A DNA stretch of 64,000 bases from Methyloceanibacter sp. wino2 (GCF_003071365.1 NZ_CP028960.1:620001-684000), one strand, 5' to 3'; shown: positions 1 to 9,368, counted from the stretch's first letter. Notes: generated by a model from the letters alone, not told the origin. Program-made: numbers and translations.

Positions 1-206
1 CCGGCCCGGGTGAGACGCATACGGAAGGCGGCGGCGATGAGGACGTCATCGTGTTCTTCTCCAACCGCAACGTGAAGGACGTGGTCTACGAGATCCTGGA
101 TGAGAACGGCGGCGTGGCGACCACGTTCGGCATTCCCGAGTTCTCGGCGCTTCTGGAGCAGCAGCGCGCGGCGGGAGAGAAGTGCAACGAGCCGTATCCG
201 GTCTAG
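1..206 (+). CDS. C-terminal part of an unidentified protein (5' end outside window)
   Basis: An open frame runs from the window edge to a TAG at 204-206 and encodes about 67 residues ending in NEPYPV. It starts acidic and Gly-rich, then has a compact segment beginning VIVFFSNRNVKDVVYEILDE. I do not recognise the family. A strong hairpin follows 10 bases after the stop, which fits a gene end. The start and most of the protein lie upstream of the window, so no function is proposed. Confidence 0.6.
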   Translation, partial: GPGETHTEGGGDEDVIVFFSNRNVKDVVYEILDENGGVATTFGIPEFSALLEQQRAAGEKCNEPYPV

Positions 207-216
207 GGACTTTTTC

Positions 217-249
217 GGAAAGCGACCGGACGTTTTTCGGTCGCTTTCC
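217..249 (+). terminator. 12-bp perfect hairpin after the partial gene
   Basis: GGAAAGCGACCG (217-228) pairs perfectly with CGGTCGCTTTCC (238-249) around a 9-base loop containing five T. It lies between the stop of the partial gene and the beta-lactamase start. There is no U-run after the stem, so it is either an imperfect terminator or an mRNA end structure. Confidence 0.5.
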
Positions 250-266
250 TCCGCTAGACGGAGCCC

Positions 267-1151
267 ATGCTCACCCGCCGCCAGTTCGCTCAGGGCGCTA
301 CGGCCATATCGCTGCTCGCCCTCGCCCGAGGCGCCGAAGCCGCTACCCAAGCGCTTGCCGCCGAAGCCGATCTCGCCAGTCAATTCGCTAAAATCGAAAA
401 GAAAATTGGCGGTCGGCTGGGCGTGGCCGTCTCCGGCGACGGCTTGAAGGCGGCGTATCATGGCGGCGAACGCTTTCCCATGTGCAGCACGTTCAAGCTG
501 CTTGTGGTGGCGGCCGTGCTGCACCGGGTCGACGAGGGCGACGAGATGCTCTCGCGCGAAATCCCGGTCCCGCCCGATGCGATCCTAGACTACGCCCCCG
601 TCGCCAAAGAATATGCCGGCGGCACCATGACCATCTCGGAGCTGTGCGAAGCCGCGATGGTGTGGAGCGACAACACTGCCGCCAACCTCATCCTCGAAAG
701 GCTCGGGGGCCCGGAAGCGGCAACGGCCTATGTGCGCTCGCTGGGCGATACCGTCACGCGGATCGACCGCATGGAGCCAGACGCGAATGTATTTGGCCCC
801 GGCGAGCTGCGCGATACCACAACGCCCGAGGCGATGCTGGGCGATCTGCAAAAGCTGTTTCTGGGCGATGCGTTGTCCCCGCTGTCGCGAGACCGGCTCA
901 CTGAATGGTTCGTCGCCAATCAGACGGGGAAGGATCGGCTTCGGGCCGGCCTGCCGCCGACATGGCGGGTCGGAGACCGCACCGGAACCGGGCCCCACGG
1001 CACGAGCAACGACGTGGCCATGGCGTGGGGGGAAGACGGCCGGCCCATTCTGATCGCCGCCTTTCTGACCGGCTCGAAGGCGGATGCGGCCGCGCGAGAC
1101 AATGCGCTGGCCGATGTGGGCCGCGCCATCGGGGCGGCGGCGGCGGGCTGA
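267..1151 (+). CDS. bla: Class A serine beta-lactamase with twin-arginine signal
   Basis: Predicted periplasmic serine beta-lactamase of 294 residues, the usual class A length. The N-terminus TRRQFAQGATAI with a following hydrophobic stretch looks like a Tat signal. Motifs are in order: STFK with nucleophile S74 and K77, preceded by Cys as in CTX-M enzymes; SDN at 134-136; EPDAN at 170-174 (general-base Glu and Asn of the omega loop); GELRDTTTP. The third box is RTG at 238-240 instead of KTG, a variant known from carbenicillin-hydrolysing (CARB/PSE) enzymes. It is convergent with glucokinase, with 3 bases between the two stops. No AmpR-type regulator is adjacent. Substrate range cannot be read from the sequence. 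Confidence 0.93.
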   Translation: MLTRRQFAQGATAISLLALARGAEAATQALAAEADLASQFAKIEKKIGGRLGVAVSGDGLKAAYHGGERFPMCSTFKLLVVAAVLHRVDEGDEMLSREIPVPPDAILDYAPVAKEYAGGTMTISELCEAAMVWSDNTAANLILERLGGPEAATAYVRSLGDTVTRIDRMEPDANVFGPGELRDTTTPEAMLGDLQKLFLGDALSPLSRDRLTEWFVANQTGKDRLRAGLPPTWRVGDRTGTGPHGTSNDVAMAWGEDGRPILIAAFLTGSKADAAARDNALADVGRAIGAAAAG

Positions 1152-1154
1152 CCC

Positions 1155-2129
1155 TTAAGCGTTTGCGAGTTTGGTGCGCAGCCCCGCGGCGGCCCCCTTC
1201 AGGCCCGGATAGTCGCTGATGACCACGTTGATCGGGATCGTCTCCACGAAGGGTTTCATGCGGCCCTTGCGCTCGAATTCCTCACGGAAATCCGCTTGCT
1301 CCAACCGAGCCAGCATCTTGGGGGCGATGCCGCCCCCGATATACACCCCGCCACGGGCACCGAAGGCGAGCGCCATGTCGCCGGCAAACCGCGCCAGCCA
1401 CTTGACGAAATAGTCCAAGGCCTGGACGGCCATGTCGTCCTCGCCGGCGATGGCAAGCTGTTCGACTTCCGCCGGCGTATGCTCCGCGTCGCTGAAACCG
1501 TAAGACTCGGCGACCGCCCGGTAGATATCGGCAAGGCCCGGACCCGACAGCGCGCGCTCCACGGAGAGACGCTCAAGTCCTTTGCGCATGCGCTCCAGAA
1601 TCGCGAGTTCGCGCTCGTTCTCCGCGGGGAAGGTTTGATGCCCGCCCTCGCCCGGCACCGGCACCCAGCCGGTCGGCGACCAAACGAGGCTTGCCACGCC
1701 CAAGCCCGTTCCCGGGCCGAGGACCACTTTGGGCGCCTTCTCCACGGCAGTCCCGCCGTGCAGCGTGTAGAGCTCATCCGCGGTCAGAACGGGAAGCGCA
1801 TAGGCCTGAGCCTCGAAATCGTTGAACACGTAGGCCGCGTCGAGCCCGGCTTCCTGGGCGAGCGTGCTTCGCTTGAACGTCCAAGTCGCGTTGGTGAACG
1901 AGACGGTGTCTTCCAGCAGCGGCGCCGCCACGGCCAAGCCGGCATGGGCGACCTTCTGCGGCGCATCCTGAAGATACGCGCGCATGGCGGCCGCGAGGGT
2001 CGCATGCTCGGCCGTGGGAAAGGTGCGGATGTCCGAGAGATCGAGCGAGGTAAGATCGGCGATCGCGAAGCGCGCATTGGTGCCGCCGATATCGGCGACA
2101 AGTGCGTACGCTGGAAGTTTTGTCGTCAT
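1155..2129 (-). CDS. glk: Glucokinase
   Basis: ATP-dependent glucose phosphorylation to glucose 6-phosphate, cytoplasmic. The start at 2129 (MTTKLPAYALV) gives 324 residues, typical of the bacterial Glk family; the longer open frame upstream has no homologous look. Visible motifs: phosphate-binding DIGGTNARFAI (13-23), sugar-binding and catalytic FNDFEA (102-107), GPGTGLG (138-144) and GEGGH (160-164). The product feeds the pentose phosphate cluster at 38-48 kb (zwf, pgl, gnd). It stands alone on the minus strand. Confidence 0.95.
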   Translation of the reverse strand: MTTKLPAYALVADIGGTNARFAIADLTSLDLSDIRTFPTAEHATLAAAMRAYLQDAPQKVAHAGLAVAAPLLEDTVSFTNATWTFKRSTLAQEAGLDAAYVFNDFEAQAYALPVLTADELYTLHGGTAVEKAPKVVLGPGTGLGVASLVWSPTGWVPVPGEGGHQTFPAENERELAILERMRKGLERLSVERALSGPGLADIYRAVAESYGFSDAEHTPAEVEQLAIAGEDDMAVQALDYFVKWLARFAGDMALAFGARGGVYIGGGIAPKMLARLEQADFREEFERKGRMKPFVETIPINVVISDYPGLKGAAAGLRTKLANA

Positions 2130-2451
2130 GGCGTCGGACCCTCGGCATCGAACCCGTGGCCCCACCCCAGACATCCGGAGCAGCGACCGCGAAAATTGCG
2201 GCCCCCGTGTTAGCCGATTTGGCGCCGTCCGGCGACTATTTCTCAATCGGCTTTGCCTTTTCCTCGGCTCCGGAACGCTCGACGGCGCCGATCACGCGAG
2301 CGTGACCGGGGCCTGTCTTCCTGAGGCCCCAATACTGCCCTTAGTCTAGTCGGTCGCGATTCGGGGGACGGCGTAACACGGGCTGAGCAAACTGGGACCA
2401 GCCCATCGTCCAACCGCGCCACGTTCAACAATGCCTGCTCGGGAGACTCTA

Positions 2452-2910
2452 ATGAAATTGAAGTTGGCTCAGCTCGTTGCCGTTTGCGCTTTGGTTTTGA
2501 CACCCGCCGTTCTGTCCGCCCACGAAGAAGCGACAGGCGTCGTCAAGGAGCGCATGGACCTCATGGATAAGCAGAAGGACGCCATGAAGGTCCTCGGCGA
2601 CATGGCGAAGGGTAAGACTTCGTTCGATGCGGCGAAGGCAAGCGCTGCCGCAAAGGAGATCGAGGCCACCTCCGCCGAGATTCCGCAGCTCTTCCCCGAA
2701 GGCTCCGGCGGTCATCCCAGCGAGGCGAAACCCGAGGTCTGGACCCAGTGGGACAAGTTCACAACGGATACCGAGAAGCTGGCGACAGCAGCAGCGGCAC
2801 TGGAAGAGGCGGTGTCCAGTGAATCCCCGGAGTGGAAAGCCAAGTTCAAGGACGTCATCGACGCCTGCAAGACCTGTCACAAAACCTTCCGGGCGGAGAA
2901 GAAGGACTAG
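2452..2910 (+). CDS. Cytochrome c'-like periplasmic haem protein
   Basis: Small secreted c-type cytochrome, 152 residues from the ATG at 2452, which has GGGAGA upstream and gives a clean signal peptide (MKLKLAQLVAVCALVLTPAVLSA). An in-frame ATG at 2431 is less likely. One haem site, CKTCH (C139, C142, H143), lies close to the C-terminus, and the rest is helical with many Ala, Lys and Glu. That layout is characteristic of cytochrome c' / c-556 four-helix proteins, which bind NO or serve as electron carriers. The next gene is a LysR regulator 93 bases downstream on the same strand. Confidence 0.88.
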   Translation: MKLKLAQLVAVCALVLTPAVLSAHEEATGVVKERMDLMDKQKDAMKVLGDMAKGKTSFDAAKASAAAKEIEATSAEIPQLFPEGSGGHPSEAKPEVWTQWDKFTTDTEKLATAAAALEEAVSSESPEWKAKFKDVIDACKTCHKTFRAEKKD

Positions 2911-3003
2911 GCTGGACCACTTCAAAGGTTGCTGTGACGGCGTGCTGCCTCCACTATCGGAATTGGCTGCCAAACTAGTACCGGGACGGCGCGCGGGCAC
3001 GGC

Positions 3004-3936
3004 ATGATCGACAAGCTTGAATTCCTCATCGCGCTCTCGCGGGAGCGCCACTTCGGTCACGCCGCAGAAAGCTGCGGCGTGAGCCAGCCGACGTTCTCGG
3101 CCGGAATCAAGCAGCTCGAGGACACGCTTGGGGTGCTTCTCGTCGAGCGCGGCTCGCGCTTCCGCGGGTTCACGCCGGAAGGCGAGCGCGTGCTGGACTG
3201 GGCGCGGCGGATCGTTTCGGACACGCGCGCCATGCGCCAGGAAATTGATGCGCTAAAACATGGTCTTGCCGGGCATTTGCGGATCGGCGCCATCCCGACG
3301 GCGCTGCCCATCGTGGCCATGTTGACGACCCCCTATCAGTCGAACCATCCGGACGTGCGCTTCACCATCCACTCCAGGACCTCCATCGAGGTCTTGAGCA
3401 TGCTGGAGAATCTGGAGATCGACGCCGGGCTGACCTATCTCGACAATGAACCGCTCGGCCGGGTGCAATCCGTGCCGCTCTACACCGAGTACTACCGCCT
3501 GCTCGCCTCCAGCGAGGGCCCGCTGGCGGATCGGGAAAGCGTCACATGGCAGGAGGTCGGCCAGATGCCGCTCTGCCTGCTGACACCCGACATGCAGAAT
3601 CGCCGGATCATCGATGCGCAGCTGGCGGAGGTCGGCGCGGAAGTGGAGCCGAGGCTGGAATCGGACTCCGTCATCGTTCTCATCGCGCATGTGCGGACAG
3701 GCAAATGGACCAGCGTCATGCCGTCACGACTGGCAGAAGTGTTGGGTGTCACCAAGAACGTGCGCGCCATCCCGATCGTCGATCCCGTGGTGACGCACTC
3801 GATCGGGCTCGTCGTACCCCACCGTAACCCGCTGACGCCGTTGATCAGCGCGCTCGTGGCGGAGGCCAAGCAACTTGCGCCGGTTTTGGAGGGCATAGCG
3901 GCGATGAAAGCGTCACCGGAGATCGCAGATGCCTAA
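3004..3936 (+). CDS. fdsR: LysR-family regulator, probable FdsR of formate dehydrogenase
   Basis: LysR-type transcriptional regulator of 310 residues. The N-terminal winged helix-turn-helix (about 1-60) contains HFGHAAESCGVSQPTFSAGI and the substrate-binding domain begins near residue 90 (GHLRIGAIPTALP). It sits 150 bases upstream of fdsG in the same orientation, the place where a LysR regulator is found in many fds operons; control of formate dehydrogenase is inferred from that position. Three GCCTAACGGTT-like repeats between this gene and fdsG could be its binding sites. Confidence 0.85.
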   Translation: MIDKLEFLIALSRERHFGHAAESCGVSQPTFSAGIKQLEDTLGVLLVERGSRFRGFTPEGERVLDWARRIVSDTRAMRQEIDALKHGLAGHLRIGAIPTALPIVAMLTTPYQSNHPDVRFTIHSRTSIEVLSMLENLEIDAGLTYLDNEPLGRVQSVPLYTEYYRLLASSEGPLADRESVTWQEVGQMPLCLLTPDMQNRRIIDAQLAEVGAEVEPRLESDSVIVLIAHVRTGKWTSVMPSRLAEVLGVTKNVRAIPIVDPVVTHSIGLVVPHRNPLTPLISALVAEAKQLAPVLEGIAAMKASPEIADA

Positions 3937-4022
3937 CGGTTGAAAAAAACGATCTAACAACCGGGAAATCCGAGGCAAATGCCTATCGGTTCGATCAGGA
4001 ATCCCGATCCCCTAACGGCTTT
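3929..4022 (+). promoter_or_regulatory. Three direct repeats upstream of fds operon, candidate LysR operator
   Basis: The core CCTAACGG, or CCTATCGG in the middle copy, occurs at 3932, 3982 and 4011. The first copy overlaps the LysR stop codon. The first two copies share the longer ATGCCTA-CGGTT context. They lie in the only noncoding gap before fdsG, and nearby sequence is AT-rich (about 4020-4060), which suits a promoter. Function is inferred. Confidence 0.45.
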
Positions 4023-4086
4023 GCTTTATTGATTTCATAATTCTAAATGTTCATTTTGAACACGGTTGAAGAAACGTTCCTGGGCA

Positions 4087-4560
4087 ATGCAAAAGTACGA
4101 AAAATGGACGTCTGAGCGCGCAATCGAGATCATTGCGCAGCATCAGGATCAGAAGGGCGCGACGCTCCCTATCCTCCATGCTCTGCAGGAGGTTTTCGGT
4201 TGCGTTCCGCTAGAGGCGGAGCCCTTGATTGCCGAGGCCCTCAATATTACACGGGCTGAAGTGCATGGGTGCGTGACATTTTATCACGACTATCGGCGTG
4301 AACCGCCGGGACGCCGTGTCCTCAAGATCTGTCTCGCCGAATCCTGCCAAGCCGCCGGCGTGCGGTCGCTGGAGAAGCGCGCGAAAGAGAAGCTCGGGGT
4401 GGAGATGGGCGGCACCACGGCTGACGCCCGCGTGACCCTCGAGCCCGTTTACTGCCTCGGACTGTGTCATTCCTCCCCCGCCGCCATGCTGGACAAGGAT
4501 GTGTACGCGGGGCTCGACGAGGAGCGGCTGGATGAGCTGCTCAAGGAGGCGCAGGCGTGA
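4087..4560 (+). CDS. fdsG: NAD-dependent formate dehydrogenase, gamma subunit
   Basis: NuoE-like subunit carrying one [2Fe-2S] cluster and passing electrons to the FMN/NAD subunit. From the ATG at 4087 it is 157 residues; a TTG at 4066 would add seven. Cluster ligands are visible as CLAESC (C82, C87) and CLGLC (C123, C127), the C-x4-C and C-x3-C pattern of NuoE-type thioredoxin-like ferredoxins. GCVTFYHDY is also family-typical. It is the first gene of fdsGBAD and overlaps fdsB by GTGA. Confidence 0.95.
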   Translation: MQKYEKWTSERAIEIIAQHQDQKGATLPILHALQEVFGCVPLEAEPLIAEALNITRAEVHGCVTFYHDYRREPPGRRVLKICLAESCQAAGVRSLEKRAKEKLGVEMGGTTADARVTLEPVYCLGLCHSSPAAMLDKDVYAGLDEERLDELLKEAQA

Positions 4561-6112
4561 CCCGCATTTATATTTCCCGCGATTCCGGAGCACTGGCCCT
4601 CGGGCCGAAGCCGTCGTCAAACGCTTCGAGAAAGAAGCCAAGGAACGTGGACTCGATCTTGAGATCGTGCGGAACGGATCGCGCGGCATGTACTGGCTGG
4701 AGCCCTTGGTCGAAGTGGAAACGGACCAAGGCCGCGTCGGCTACGGCCCGGTTCGGGCCTCCAAGGTGGACGACCTCATCGATGCCGGCATGCTCGAGGG
4801 CAAGCCCCACAAGAAATGCATCGGCGTCGTGGATGAGTATCCCTGGTTCAAGAACCAGACCCGCCTCACCTTCGCCCGGGTCGGCACCACCGATCCGCGG
4901 TCCTTGGAGGACTACAAGGCCCATGGCGGTTACGCCGGCCTGAAAAAGGCTCTCGAGGTCGGCCCCGACGGCATTATCGAGGAAGTCCTGGCCTCCGGCC
5001 TTCGCGGTCGCGGCGGCGCGGGCTTCCCCACCGGGATCAAGTGGCGCACGGTCGCCGACTGTCCGCCGCAGCAGAAATACATCGTCTGCAACGCGGACGA
5101 AGGTGATAGCGGCACGTTCGCCGACCGCATGATCATGGAAGGCGATCCTTTCGTGCTCATCGAGGGCATGACGATCGCCGGCGTCGCGGTTGGCGCGACC
5201 TACGGCTACATCTACCTGCGCTCCGAGTATCCGCATGCGAGCGTCGCCTTGCGCGCCGCCATCGACTCGGCGCGCGAAGCAGGCCTTCTCGGCGACAACG
5301 TGGCCGGGTCGGGCTTTGCGTTCGACATGGAAGTCCGCGACGGTGCGGGCGCTTACGTCTGCGGCGAGGAGACGTCCCTGCTCGACAGCCTGGAAGGCAA
5401 ACGCGGCGAGGTACGCGCCAAGCCGCCGCTTCCGGCCCATATCGGCCTGTTCGGGCAGCCGACCATCATCAACAACGTCCTGTCGCTGGCGACCGTCCCG
5501 ATCATCATGGACAAGGGCGGCAAGTATTATCATGACTTCGGCATGGGCCGTTCCCGCGGCACGATGCCGATCCAGCTGGCCGGTAACATCAAGCATGGCG
5601 GTCTCTACGAGACGGCTTTCGGCATTACGCTCGGCGAACTGGTCGACGACATCGGCGGCGGCACCTATTCCGGCCGTCCGGTTCGCGCGGTTCAGGTGGG
5701 CGGCCCGCTCGGCGCCTACTTCCCCCGCGAACTCTTCGACACGCCGTTCGACTACGAGGCCTTCGCGGCCCGCGATGGTCTCATCGGCCACGCCGGTGTC
5801 GTCGTGTTCGACGACACCGTCGACATGGCGCAACAGGCACATTTCGCCATGGAGTTCTGCGCGATCGAATCCTGCGGGAAGTGCACCCCGTGCCGGATCG
5901 GTTCTGCGCGTGGCATGGAGGTGATCGACAAGATCGTCGCCAACGAGAACCGGGCCGAGAACCTGGAGATCCTCGAAGATCTCTGCAACACGATGAAGTT
6001 GGGCTCCCTCTGCGCGCTCGGAGGTTTTGCGCCCTATCCCGTAATGAGCGCGCTAACCCATTTCCCTGAAGATTTCGGCGCCGAGAAGAAGCGCCTCGAG
6101 GCCGCTGAGTGA
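4557..6112 (+). CDS. fdsB: NAD-dependent formate dehydrogenase, beta subunit (apparent frameshift)
   Basis: NuoF-like subunit binding FMN, NAD and a [4Fe-4S] cluster; it hands electrons from formate to NAD. Translation starts at GTG 4557 (MTRIYISRDSGALALG), overlapping the fdsG stop, with AAGGAGG at 4543-4549. The frame breaks at 4602-4604: restoring one G in CTCGGGCCGAAG gives LGAEAVVKRFEKE and a 518-residue protein of normal FdsB length. Motifs: RGRGGAGFPTGIKW for FMN/NADH and ESCGKCTPCRIG plus a later CALGG cysteine for Fe-S. The break is probably a sequence error, because everything downstream is intact. Confidence 0.93.
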
Positions 6113-6122
6113 GGAAAATCCG

Positions 6123-8969
6123 ATGCCTTTGAATCCGGAAACCGACTACGGAACACCAAAATCGAAGTCAGAGAAGCTCGTCACGCTGACCATCGACGGC
6201 GCCGAGGTAACGGTGCCGGAGGGAACGTCCATCATGCGGGCGGCGATGGAGATGGGGACTCAAATCCCCAAGCTCTGCGCCACGGACATGCTGGACTCCT
6301 ACGGGTCTTGCCGGCTTTGCCTGATCGAGATCGAAGGCCGTAACGGAACACCCGCCTCGTGCACCACGCCTGTCGGCGAGGGCATGGTGGTCAAGACGCA
6401 GACCGACCGTCTGAAGCGGCTCCGCAAGGGCGTGATGGAGCTCTACATTTCGGAGCATCCGCTCGACTGCCTGACCTGCTCGGCCAATGGCGATTGCGAA
6501 CTGCAGGACATGGCCGGCGCCGTGGGCCTGCGCGATGTGCGCTACGGCTATGACGGTCAGAAACATCCCAATCCGGGCATCGACGACTCAAACCCCTATT
6601 TCACCTACGAACCCTCCAAGTGCATCGTCTGCTCCCGCTGCGTCCGCGCCTGCGAGGAAGTGCAAGGCACATTCGCGCTGACGATCGCCAATCGCGGCTT
6701 CCAGTCGGTGGTCTCGCCCTCGATGCAGGAGAGCTTCCTCGAGTCCGAGTGCGTGTCCTGCGGCGCTTGCGTGCAGGCCTGCCCGACCGCGACGCTCAAC
6801 GAGAAATCCGTGATCGAGATCGGTACGCCCGACACGGCCACCGTGACGACCTGTGCCTATTGCGGCGTGGGCTGCTCCTTCCGGGCCGAGATGCGCGGCG
6901 ACGAACTCGTCCGCATGATCCCGCAGAAGGAAGGCAAGGCCAATCGCGGCCATTCCTGCGTGAAGGGACGCTTCGCCTACGGCTACGCGCACCACAAGGA
7001 CCGCATCACCAAGCCGATGATCCGCGAGAAGATCACCGATCCGTGGCGTGAGGTTTCGTGGGAAGAAGCCATTCAATACACCGCGTCGGAGTTCAAACGC
7101 ATCCAAGCCAAATACGGCAAGAGCTCGATCGGCGGCATCACCTCTTCCCGCTGCACCAACGAAGAGACCTTCCTGGTGCAGAAGCTGATCCGCGCCGGCT
7201 TCGGCAACAACAATGTCGATACCTGCGCCCGCGTTTGCCACTCGCCAACCGGCTATGGCTTGAAGACGACCTACGGCGAGAGCGCCGGCACGCAGGACTT
7301 CGATTCCGTCGAGAAATCCGACGTCATCCTGGTGATTGGCGCCAACCCGACGGACGGCCATCCGGTGTTCGCCTCGCGCATGAAGAAGCGCCTGCGCCAG
7401 GGCGCGAAGCTGATCGTTGTCGATCCGCGCAGAACCGACTTGGTGAAGTCGCCGAACGTCAAGGCCGACTACCATCTGCCTCTGCGGCCCGGCACGAACG
7501 TCGCCGTCGTGACGTCTCTCGGCCACGTCATCGTCACCGAAGGCCTCGTGAACGAGGACTTCGTCCGTGAGCGGTGCGAGTGGGACGAGTTCCAGGATTG
7601 GGCCCGGTTCGTCGCCGACCCGCGTCACGCGCCCGAAGAGGTCGAGAAGATTTCCGGCGTTCCCGCCGAGCTGATCCGCAAAGCGGCCCGGCTTTACGCG
7701 ACGGGCGGCAACGCGGCCATCTATTACGGTCTCGGCGTCACCGAGCACAGCCAGGGCTCCACCACGGTCATGGCCATTGCCAACCTCGCCATGGCGACCG
7801 GCAATATCGGCCGTGAAGGCGTGGGCGTGAACCCGCTGCGCGGTCAGAACAACGTGCAGGGTTCCTGCGACATGGGATCCTTCCCGCACGAGCTGCCCGG
7901 CTATCGCCACGTCTCCGACACGGCGACCATGGAGCTGTTCGAGTCCCTTTGGGGCCGTCCGCTGCTCGATGAGCCGGGCTTGCGTATTCCCAACATGATC
8001 GACGCCGCGCTCGATGGCTCGTTCAAGGGCATCTACATCCAGGGCGAAGACATTCTTCAGTCCGACCCGAACACCCAGCACATGGCCGCCGGCCTCGCCG
8101 CGATGGAATGCGTGGTGGTGCAGGACCTGTTCCTGGTCGAGACCGCCAACTACGCCCATGTGTTCCTGCCCGGTTCGACCTTCCTCGAGAAGAACGGAAC
8201 CTTCACCAACGCCGAGCGCCGCATCCAGCGTGTGCGCAAGGTGATGGCGCCGGTGAACGGTTATGAGGATTGGGAGATCACCCAGATGCTGTCCAACGCT
8301 CTGGGCTACCCGATGCATTACGATCATCCGTCGCAGATCATGGACGAGATCGCACGCCTCACGCCGACCTTCACGGGCGTCTCATACGAGAAGCTCGACG
8401 AACTCGGCTCCGTGCAGTGGCCGTGCAACGACGAGGCGCCGGAAGGCACCCCGGTCATGCATATCGAGAGCTTCACGCGCGGCAAGGGCAAGTTCGTCGT
8501 CACCGAATACGTGGCAACGGACGAGAAGACCGGCCCGCGCTTCCCGCTTCTGCTGACCACGGGACGCATCCTGTCCCAGTACAATGTGGGCGCGCAGACG
8601 CGGCGCACGGAGAACGTCGTCTGGCACGAAGAGGATCGCCTCGAGATTCATCCCTTCGATGCCGAGAACCGCGGCGTGCGCGACGGCGACTGGGTGAAGA
8701 TCGCCAGCCGCACCGGCGAGACGACCTTGCGGGCGCTGATCACCGAACGTGTGGCGCCGGGCGTTGTCTACACCACGTTCCACCACCCGACGACGCAGGT
8801 GAACGTGGTGACGACCGAGTTCTCCGACTGGGCCACGAACTGCCCCGAGTACAAGGTGACGGCCGTTCAGGTCGCGCCGTCCAACGGGCCGTCCGAGTGG
8901 CAGGAGGAGTACGAGGAGCTGTCGAAGGCAGCGCGCCGTATCGCCGAACCTTTGGTGGCGGCGGAGTAG
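6123..8969 (+). CDS. fdsA: NAD-dependent formate dehydrogenase, catalytic alpha subunit
   Basis: Oxidises formate to CO2 at a bis-MGD molybdenum (or tungsten) centre; cytoplasmic, 948 residues. Order of domains: N-terminal [2Fe-2S] domain (C52, C63, C66, C80), His-ligated cluster site (H112, C116, C119, C125), two ferredoxin [4Fe-4S] sites (C167/170/173/177 and C210/213/216/220), FdhF-type site (C244, C247, C251, C279), then the molybdopterin oxidoreductase core. The metal ligand is Cys, C372 in ARVCHSPT, so it is not a selenoprotein. It starts 10 bases after fdsB with AGGAAA upstream. It completes the chain from methanol oxidation to NADH. Confidence 0.97.
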   Translation: MPLNPETDYGTPKSKSEKLVTLTIDGAEVTVPEGTSIMRAAMEMGTQIPKLCATDMLDSYGSCRLCLIEIEGRNGTPASCTTPVGEGMVVKTQTDRLKRLRKGVMELYISEHPLDCLTCSANGDCELQDMAGAVGLRDVRYGYDGQKHPNPGIDDSNPYFTYEPSKCIVCSRCVRACEEVQGTFALTIANRGFQSVVSPSMQESFLESECVSCGACVQACPTATLNEKSVIEIGTPDTATVTTCAYCGVGCSFRAEMRGDELVRMIPQKEGKANRGHSCVKGRFAYGYAHHKDRITKPMIREKITDPWREVSWEEAIQYTASEFKRIQAKYGKSSIGGITSSRCTNEETFLVQKLIRAGFGNNNVDTCARVCHSPTGYGLKTTYGESAGTQDFDSVEKSDVILVIGANPTDGHPVFASRMKKRLRQGAKLIVVDPRRTDLVKSPNVKADYHLPLRPGTNVAVVTSLGHVIVTEGLVNEDFVRERCEWDEFQDWARFVADPRHAPEEVEKISGVPAELIRKAARLYATGGNAAIYYGLGVTEHSQGSTTVMAIANLAMATGNIGREGVGVNPLRGQNNVQGSCDMGSFPHELPGYRHVSDTATMELFESLWGRPLLDEPGLRIPNMIDAALDGSFKGIYIQGEDILQSDPNTQHMAAGLAAMECVVVQDLFLVETANYAHVFLPGSTFLEKNGTFTNAERRIQRVRKVMAPVNGYEDWEITQMLSNALGYPMHYDHPSQIMDEIARLTPTFTGVSYEKLDELGSVQWPCNDEAPEGTPVMHIESFTRGKGKFVVTEYVATDEKTGPRFPLLLTTGRILSQYNVGAQTRRTENVVWHEEDRLEIHPFDAENRGVRDGDWVKIASRTGETTLRALITERVAPGVVYTTFHHPTTQVNVVTTEFSDWATNCPEYKVTAVQVAPSNGPSEWQEEYEELSKAARRIAEPLVAAE

Positions 8970-9011
8970 TCCTCCGCCCCCTCGCCTCGCATCACGGAGA
9001 GCCTTGCGTTT

Positions 9012-9257
9012 ATGAAGCCCGAGAATCTCGTCTACATGGCGAACCAGATCGGAAAGTTCTTCCAGTACCAGAAGGAAGACGAAATCGTTCCGGGGATCGC
9101 CAGCCATATCAAGAAGTTTTGGGACCCGCGGATGCGCGAGGCGATCTTCGCCTATCTCGACCAAGGTGGAGACGGCCTCGATCCGTACGTGAAAGAGGCG
9201 ATCCTTCATCTGAAAGAGGTGAAGAAGCCCGCCGAGACCAGCTTCCAGGGCACCTAG
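9012..9257 (+). CDS. fdsD: Formate dehydrogenase delta subunit
   Basis: 81-residue protein (MKPENLVYMANQIGKFF) of the FdsD family, a small accessory subunit of the soluble NAD-linked enzyme, 42 bases after fdsA. Family features seen are the N-terminal MANQI segment, the YLDQGGDGL stretch and a Lys-rich tail. The sulfurtransferase gene fdsC, which often stands between fdsA and fdsD, is missing here. Confidence 0.92.
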   Translation: MKPENLVYMANQIGKFFQYQKEDEIVPGIASHIKKFWDPRMREAIFAYLDQGGDGLDPYVKEAILHLKEVKKPAETSFQGT

Positions 9258-9302
9258 GCCTTTACGGCCGCGCGCTGTCGGCAGCAACGCTCACGCTCGC
9301 GC

Positions 9303-9337
9303 AAAAGAAACGGCCGCTCCCGATGATGGAGCGGCCG
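9303..9337 (-). terminator. Intrinsic terminator of the beta-propeller unit
   Basis: Perfect 10-bp stem CGGCCGCTCC (9311-9320) with GGAGCGGCCG (9328-9337), loop CGATGAT. Read on the minus strand the stem is followed by TTTCTTTT (9310-9303), 32 bases past the stop of the beta-propeller gene. It separates the convergent fds and methanol operons. Confidence 0.9.
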
Positions 9338-9368
9338 CCAAATTCACCTGCAATGTATTGCCTGTGAC

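Noticed and set aside
4499-4620. fdsB read from the long frame beginning at 4499
   Set aside because: That frame starts inside fdsG and its first residues are unrelated to FdsB; the GTG at 4557 with its ribosome site and a one-base correction gives the proper N-terminus.
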